Positions 58,029 through 64,000 of a DNA stretch of 64,000 nt are shown here, one piece after another; position 1 is the first letter of the stretch; every line of letters starts with the position of its first letter. The DNA is taken from positions 62,001 to 126,000 of the forward strand of contig NW_026732320.1 of assembly GCF_028476545.1 (NCBI RefSeq), in the 5' to 3' direction. The DNA is from Physella acuta. Lineage: Eukaryota; Mollusca; Gastropoda; Physidae. The notes beneath the pieces were generated by a model. It made no database searches, was not told the origin of the DNA, and worked only from the letters and a program-made list of their open reading frames with translations. The translations under genes were made by a program, and so were the position numbers.

Positions 58029-59532
58029 TGTGAGCGGGTGAATGGATTATTTATTTTGTATTAATATATTTGTTGCGAATCTGCGAGTGCATGGTGGTCC
58101 TATGGGGATCAGACACGGGGTCCCCTTCCGTCCGAAGCGGACAGTATAAATTAACCGGTCGGACGATTTTCTCCCTCTTTTTGACCCACGGCGAGATGTA
58201 GGTCGGGTCAGGTTTCTGCGTGGGCGCACCTCACGCGTGGAGGTATTTGTTTTTTTATACTTTATCTTTATGTGATTTGTATGAATGCGACTGTCGATGT
58301 TTCTCGTTTTCTTTCATTTTCGTCTAAAACGAGATAGTGAGCATCGGCATGTCTGGTATGCACGTGGTGTGTTATTTTGAATTAAAATGTATTTTTTCTA
58401 AACCCGTGGCGTGTGTTTCGGACCACGTGGTTTAGGCCAGTGTGTTTAGGAGTGTTTCCTAAACTAGTGTGACTGCGTGTGTGCATTTACTTGATTGTTT
58501 TATGATGTGTTATTGACTAGGATTGGATTAGTCAATAGTTAGTTGTTTTAGACAGTAATTAGATTAGTATATTTTAGTTGCCTCGAGTTTTAGGTTGTTT
58601 AAAATTAATGTGTGTGCTGTTTCGTGCAATGTCATGTTGAGTATCGCTTGCTTTGTGTCTGCCTTCATTGGGGCCTTAGCGGAGTGTGTTAACTTTAATG
58701 TTATCAATATGGATATTGTTTATGTAGACCAATGGCTTCGGGCTTCCTTGTGTAGGAAAGATTGGTTCTACAATGAATTTGTTTACACGTTATTTTTAAG
58801 TTGCTAGTTCTTCTTTAGACAGTGGTTAGTTGTTTTTGAGGATTGCTTTTAGAATTGTATAGTAAGGATTAGTTTTACTCGAGGCTTTAGCTAGATAAAA
58901 GTAGTAGGTAGCATTTTGAACTTGTGTATATATTTATGTATATATCTGCCATTACCATGCATTTTTCTTATGTTTTCCTTTTCTTTTTTCTCTTCCCCCC
59001 CCCCTTCCAGTGAGGTTGCTTGGGCAACTTGGCTGGGTGTTTTGTTATATATGAATTGTTTTGTTTGATGTAAAATGTTTGTTGTGTACGTATTGTTTTC
59101 TACGTAATGTGTTGTACGTAAGGTATTGTACGTAGTGGTTTTACGTAGTGTTTTGTTTGGTGTGGACTTTTGGATGTCGAGAATGGATGAAGGGAGGTTT
59201 CTGTGTGTCAGGGCCTGGACCATCCTAGACATCATAAGTCGGCGCAACACCAGCAAATGGTCAAACGTAAAGTTTTGTTTGATGTAAAAAGTTTGTTTCG
59301 TTTGGTTCTGTTTTGTGTCAGTTTTATCTATTCTTTTTTTATAACTTTTGGTTCCATGCAATAAATTTTATTAAATTGTTAAAAGTTTTTGTTTTATTTT
59401 AGTAGCTTATTATTTAGACTAAGGTTAGGGTTTAACCACTGTGGGTTCTACCACGGTTGCACTGACCGGACAGATTAGTTAGTTAAGCCTAGAAGGGTAG
59501 ATTGTAGGTATCCCCCCCTAGCAGGGCTTACA
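58029..59532 (+). repeat. 3' LTR of LTR element copy 2
   Basis: Direct repeat of 55518-57021; conserved sense frame at 58595-58807. Confidence 0.92.
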
Positions 59533-60571
59533 CTAAAATCGACTTTTATTTTTATATACCGTATATAGAGAAAAATCGCACCCTCCCGTGGCGCCGCCCT
59601 TGCGAAATTAAAGATGATTTTTTACAGAACCCTTTCCTAGAGTTTTATAATGAACTCCCCAAAGTTTCATGCCTATCGGATGAACGGTGTCACTGCGATT
59701 CACTTTTATTATTTTTATATACCGTATATAGAGAAAAATTGCACCCTCCCGTGGCGCCGCCCTTGCGAAATTAAAAATGATTTTTTACAGAACCCTTCCC
59801 TAGAGTTTTATAATGAACTTCCCAAAGTTTCATGCCTATCGGATGAACGGTGTCACTGCAATTCACTTTTATTATTTTTATATACCGTATATAGAGGACA
59901 ATCGCACCCTCCCGTGGCGGCGCCCTTGCGAAATTAAGAATTATTTTTTTAACAGAACACTTTCCTAGAGTGTTCTTATCAACTCCCTAAAGTCTCATGG
60001 CTATCGGGTAAACGCTGTCAAACCAAAATCTACTTTTATTTTTATATATCTTATAAAAAAAAAAACAACAAATTTTGCCCTGCCGGGGCGCTACCCCTGC
60101 GAATTTGAAAATGTTTTTTAATGCAGAAACCTCCCCAGGAATATTCTAAACATATTCCCAAAGTTTCATGGCGATAGTGTGAACGGTGTCACTGTAATTC
60201 ACTTTTATCATTTTTATATACCGTATATAGAGAAAAATCGCACCCTCCCGTGGCGCCGCCCTTGCGATATTAAAAATGATTTTTGTACAGAACCCTTCCC
60301 TAGAGTGTTCTTATCTACTCCCCAAAGTTTCATGCCTATCGGATGAACGATGCCAAACCAAAATAGACTTTTATTTTTATATACCGTATATAGAGAAAAA
60401 CAAATCGCGCCCTGCCGGGGCGCCACCCCTGCGAATTTGAATTTTTTTTTCGCAGAAGCCTCCCCAGGAATATTCTCAACAACTTCCCAAAGTGTCACGG
60501 CGATGTGATGAGAGGTGTAGTAATGCATAAAGGACAAACACACAAACACACAAACACACAGACATACATTG

Positions 60572-60572
<1 letters not shown>

Positions 60573-60649
<77 letters not shown>

Positions 60650-60662
60650 TATATAATATAGG

Positions 60663-60748
<86 letters not shown>

Positions 60749-60756
60749 GTCTAGGC

Positions 60757-60788
<32 letters not shown>

Positions 60789-60803
60789 TAATTTATAGAT
60801 CTA

Positions 60804-60878
<75 letters not shown>

Positions 60879-60880
60879 TA
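60573..60880. repeat. Long interrupted (TA)n array
   Basis: About 300 bp of TA with a few AATATAGGCCTA/AATATAGGTCTAGGC interruptions. It forms the tail of the composite element. The Tyr/Ile frames on both strands are translation of TA. Confidence 0.97.
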
Positions 60881-60890
60881 AAACTCAAGT

Positions 60891-61785
60891 TTGTTTACAT
60901 GTTAGTATTTTTTTTTTGTCTGTTTGGTTACAGGAGAGAATCTGCACTATGTGTACAGCTGTAAAATAGTATTTAGGTAGAGAACAATGTTCTTTTTGAC
61001 CAAACTGTTAATCACAAATTAATTTAAAGACAATAATTAATTTATTGATAGGCCTATATTCATTGGTAGATTATCCACTTTAATTATAAAACTTCAGAAC
61101 AATGACATTACTTTTAGTGACGTAACATGATTTATTTACTTTTTATAACAATAATGGCGGCTTCCATACAAAATTTTGTTGCCCACTCAAAAGTATGAAG
61201 CATTATACAGCTACTTTTCTGTCGGCTATAGCATTAACGATATGTCTGTTTGCTATTTTTTTTAGGTTCAACTTTCAGCATTTCTTTTAATTTGAGTGAA
61301 CAATAAATTTCTCTAGATCTAGAATCTACACATCAGCTGTCTAAGGAAGGAAAAGTAATAGATTTAGAATCTAGGTAAAACCAAAATAAATTAGTTAAAA
61401 ATAAATACCATTATAAAATCAGAATAAATTAATGAGTTTCTTTATTAAACTGTTTTAGTCCTTAAATATTCTATATAAATCTTTGCTTTTTAGTTTCAAG
61501 CATCATCTTATTCAATAATACAAGGGATTTATTTATGCTATCTAGGCTCTACATCTAGAACTATGGAAAGACTTGACTAGACTTAATGAGTTTCTATACT
61601 AAACTATTTCAGACTTTAATTATTTTTATTATTTTATATACATCTTTGTTTGTTTAGCTATGAAATTGGCTAATTTGGGATAAATTTAATTTGAAATAAT
61701 ACTAGGGCCTATTCGCGTAAATCAGGTTTCTTACGCAGACTCAAAGTATTGATATAGAACACATTTTTTTTCAATTTTTTACTTT
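60891..61785. other. AT-rich intergenic DNA
   Basis: No gene recognised; a TCTAGATCTAGAATC patch at about 61312. Confidence 0.45.
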
Positions 61786-62100
61786 CTCGTATATATGAAG
61801 TATAGAGGAATTCTTGTAATCATGCAAAAAAAAAATCGAGGCATTATTACATTACACCTTTTACCTATCACCATCACACATTGGGGAGTTGATGAATAGG
61901 TTTCTGTGTGTGTGTGTGGAGGGGGGGGGTTCAATTTCACAAGAGCGGCGCACCGGTAAGGTTCGAAACGATTTTTCTCTACAATACGGTATATAAAAAG
62001 TCGGATGCGGTTTGATACCGTTCATCCGAGTGCCATAAAACTTTGGGGAGTTAATGAGAATATTTCTGACGAGGTTTCTTCGGAAAAAAAAAATTTAAGG
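61786..62100 (-). mobile_element. MITE end fragment followed by composite-element units
   Basis: 61782-61840 is the terminal hairpin of the palindromic-end MITE (TTTACTTTCTCGTATATATG). 61850-62100 is a reversed composite-element tail and unit (ATCACCATCACACATTGGGG, GCGGCGCACCGG, CTTTGGGGAGTTAATGAG), ending in poly-G. Confidence 0.6.
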
Positions 62101-62217
62101 GGGGGGGGGGGGCGACTATAGAATCACCAATTAAAGGAAAAAAACAAACCTGAAATGAAATAGCGAACATTCAACCAATAAGAAAAAACTTAAACTGTAT
62201 AATTAATAGATCTAGAG

Positions 62218-62313
62218 CAGGGGTCGGCAACCTGCGGCTCGCGAGCCGCATGCGGCTCTTTGGATGTCAAGTTGCGGCTCTCCAGCTCCTTGCAAAAATA
62301 TTATTATAGTTAT
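62218..62313 (+). mobile_element. hAT-type terminal fragment
   Basis: CAGGGGTCGGCAACCTGCGG with GCGGCTCGCGAGCCGCATGC, a hAT-class terminus. The LINE at 62329 is inserted a little inside it. Confidence 0.65.
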
Positions 62314-62328
62314 ATAATTTCAATTTTA

Positions 62329-62934
62329 TTTCACATTCCCATATCTGGGAAGCGTGATCAATAAGGACGGGGGAGCAGACGTGGACATAAAATGTCGTAT
62401 CAACAAGGATAGTTGTGCCTTCAACTTACTGCGCCCGATGTGCAGGTCCACGGCCCTGTCACTCCGGAGCAAAATTGGGATTTTCAACACAAATGTCAAA
62501 GCAGTGCTGCGCTATGGCTCGGAGACTTGGAGTGTTACGAAGACAAATACTGATAAGCTACAGGCATTCGTAAACAATGCTTACGACATATACTTAAAAT
62601 AAGATGGCCAGACAAAATATCAAACAAAGACCTGTGGCAAACTTTAAAGCAACAGCCAATAGAGACAGATATCAAGGCCCGTAAATGGGGATGGATCGGA
62701 CACACATTAAGAAAAGAAAAAAGAAAACATCGCAAAACATGCTTTGGACTGGAATCCCCAGGGAAAAAGGAGGGTGGGCCTGCCAAGAAAGACATGGAGA
62801 AGAACGGTTGAAGAAGAGGCGAAAACAGCTGGGCTCACATGGGAACAGATAAAGGGGGCGGCCCAAAAACGAGTCCGCTGGAGATGTGTGGTTACAGCCC
62901 TTTGCTCTCCAGGGGCCACAAAGGAATGATGATG
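62329..62934 (+). mobile_element. 5'-truncated non-LTR retrotransposon (LINE), reverse transcriptase 3' end
   Basis: A perfect 15-bp target duplication ATAATTTCAATTTTA flanks it (62314-62328, 62935-62949). The protein begins mid-RT with FPYLGSVINKDGG (62342 on), then NTNVKAVLRYGSETWSVTKT, the typical end of the fingers/thumb region. After a frameshift near 62570-62600 it continues [15 protein letters not shown], and after another, [20 protein letters not shown] and RVRWRCVVTALCSPG. The 3' end is (GAT)n-like. An RTE- or Jockey-like clade is possible. It is dead (truncated, at least two frameshifts). Confidence 0.9.
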
Positions 62935-62949
62935 ATAATTTCAATTTTA

Positions 62950-63455
62950 CTGGACGGTGGGGTACAAGTTTACCCTGCTGAGAGCCTTTGCATACTGATT
63001 TAACTGTTTTCTACCTTGTAAAACGTATATCTTAAGAAACCGTGACCGGAAAAACCGCTTTCCAGCTTTCTTAGATGGGGGGGGGGGGCGCTTTTTCGAA
63101 GGCTAAAATCGGAAAAATTCACACCGGATTAAGGAATAAATAACCGATATCACTCAGAAAAGAAACCCATTGAACTAAAGCGTGTTTTACGATTGTGTAA
63201 CAAAAAAGAGTTAGTGACGTTTAAAAATCCGCTCTACCATTTTTGTCCAAGATGGTGGGGTGCCTTTTCACAAACAAAAAAACCGCAGGATTTATACTGG
63301 ATCGGTTGCTAGATAACTCTTTTAACACTTAGAAAAGAAATCTATTGTATTAACACTTAATATACGATTTCACTTTTTTTCCCCACAGTTTTGCTAAGTA
63401 ATAGCGGGAATAGTTCTTTGTACGATTCTTACGATTCTCTCAACTTGATCGTGAT
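62950..63455 (+). repeat. Dispersed tandem-unit repeat (GCGCTTTTT-type)
   Basis: Matches 41740-42300: AAACCGTGACCGG..AAAACCGCT, poly-G, GCGCTTTTTCGAAGG, CACACCGGATTA, TGTCCAAGATGGTGGGG, GGATTTATACTGGATCGG. Ends CGATTCTTACGATTCTCTCA as at 43165-43180. Confidence 0.6.
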
Positions 63456-64000
63456 TGTAATATAGTGAGATTTGTGAAGCCAAGGGAATTCACTCTTCTT
63501 GTATTAGTATTATATTTATACTGTTATCTTGAGTGATGTCCCTTATATCTATATATATGGTTGTGTCTCGTGACTTCCGTCCTCTCTCTTACCATCATGT
63601 AGTTGAAGGCCAATAAACGTTTTATATACTATCACATGCTTCTATCGTCAATCTATTACATCTGGCGACGAGGATGGGATAATCCACTAGGAAGAGCACC
63701 TACTTACTCAAAAAGAGGTTTGCTAGAGCATATTGGCTAAGTATTTCTAGGATAATGGCGCTGTATGGCCAAATAAAAGAATTTGATTCGAATGATGAAA
63801 CCATCCATGATTATCTAGATAGGTTAAGCTTTTACCTTGAAGCAAACAACGTGACGATAGAAGCCAAAAAGAGAGCTGTTTTGTTAACAGTAATAGGGCC
63901 TCAACAATTTAGACTATTAAAGGACTTATGCGCACCAGCTAGTCTAACTACTAAGAGCTTTAACGAGCTGAGCAAACTGCTAACAGACCACCATGCGCCT
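63456..64000 (+). mobile_element. Ty3/gypsy LTR retrotransposon, 5' end, running off the window
   Basis: The 5' LTR is 63456-63660 (205 bp; short inverted ends TGTAATA/TATTACA; AATAAA at about 63612). PBS-like TGGCGACGAGGATGGG starts at 63663. A gag frame follows. The visible part looks whole; the rest is outside the window, so age and completeness cannot be judged. Confidence 0.85.
63755..64000 (+). CDS. gag N-terminal part of a gypsy element (incomplete at window end)
   Basis: Open for 82 codons from the ATG 95 nt after the LTR to the edge. Motifs IKEFDSNDETIHDYLDRLSF, AKKRAVLLTVIGPQQF and LCAPASLTTKSFNEL match the N-terminal capsid region of Mag/K02A2.6-type Ty3/gypsy gag proteins of animals. 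In the intact family gag forms the particle and pol follows; neither can be checked here. Confidence 0.82.
   Translation, partial: MALYGQIKEFDSNDETIHDYLDRLSFYLEANNVTIEAKKRAVLLTVIGPQQFRLLKDLCAPASLTTKSFNELSKLLTDHHAP

Larger units (their letters stand above)
55518..59532 (+). mobile_element. Non-autonomous LTR element (LARD-like), copy 2
   Basis: LTRs 55518-57021 and 58029-59532 (each 1504 bp, TGTGAGCGGG to GGGCTTACA) around a 1007-bp interior. PBS TGGTAGCACGAGTGGGG at 57025; purine tract AAAAAGGGGTGAA before the 3' LTR. CTAA flanks both ends (55514-55517, 59533-59536). I see no difference between the two LTRs by eye, so insertion is very recent. No gag or pol. Structurally whole. Opposite orientation to copy 1 and a distinct subfamily (LTRs about 150 bp shorter). 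Confidence 0.92.
54235..60890 (+). mobile_element. Composite tandem-unit element, interrupted by an LTR element
   Basis: Head CTAGCGTACCCGTCCCCCGC at about 54237. From about 55050 there are units of 160-174 bp with TATATACCGTATATAGAG, AAAATCGCACCCTCCCGTGG, GCGCCGCCCTTGCGAAAT, CCCCAAAGTTTCATG and ATCGGATGAACGGTGTCA. Two units precede and six follow the inserted LTR element (unit marks at 55209, 55371, 59554, 59718, 59878, 60042, 60216, 60382). The tail reads GGTGTAGTAATGCATAAAGG, then (ACAAACAC)n and (TA)n. Without the LTR element the length is about 2.6 kb. No credible frame. Confidence 0.65.

Noticed and set aside
60476-60808. YIYI-rich frames
   Set aside because: Translation of (TA)n.

Overview
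The window is eukaryotic, AT-rich and dominated by repeats. A mollusc, probably a gastropod, is my best guess: tRNA-derived SINEs, many hAT-type MITEs, abundant AGATCT/CTAGATC and AGGCCT words and long (TA)n arrays all fit. That assignment is inference. I see no operons, rRNA genes or CRISPR arrays. Most long open frames lie inside simple repeats or transposons.

The only host protein gene I can support well is a C2H2 zinc-finger gene with its coding region in one exon (48084-49748). It has a decayed paralogue at 25077-27130. Both lie in a direct segmental duplication of about 4.4 kb (about 24170-28680 and 46940-51300). After the duplication each copy gained different insertions: a dimeric SINE in the first, a rolling-circle-like element in the second. 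A weaker host candidate is a possible spliced short-ORF or noncoding transcript (14821-18034) ending in a 27-codon frame that predicts a single membrane helix.

Layout: 1-8.6 kb is AT-rich DNA with a MITE that has an 8-bp target duplication, three copies of a rolling-circle-like element (two in exact head-to-tail tandem), a degenerate telomere-like array and a decayed hAT transposon. From 8.6 to 12.3 kb there is an inverted pair of a palindromic-end MITE, a C-rich 260-bp tandem repeat and a (CATC)n array. From 12.6 to 20.8 kb there are an AGATCT-rich patch, candidate exons, hAT-type elements, a SINE and a longer telomere-like array. From 21 to 24 kb lies a composite element (conserved head, about 165-bp tandem units, (TA)n tail). 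From 24 to 29 kb is duplication copy A. From 28.8 to 36.9 kb there is a dense nest of hAT elements, G-rich MITEs and (TA)n arrays. From 37.2 to 41.5 kb is a non-autonomous LTR element. From 41.6 to 46.9 kb are dispersed and tandem repeats. From 46.9 to 51.3 kb is duplication copy B. From 51.3 to 54.2 kb are further hAT remnants. From 54.2 to 60.9 kb is a second composite tandem-unit element, interrupted by a second, opposite-orientation copy of the LTR element. From 61.8 to 64 kb are a truncated LINE, more repeats and the 5' end of a Ty3/gypsy element that runs off the window.

The genes do not form a pathway. The biology here is genome dynamics: nested insertions can be ordered in time, a zinc-finger family is expanding by segmental and within-array duplication, and several non-autonomous families share a design of conserved ends around tandem units or microsatellites.
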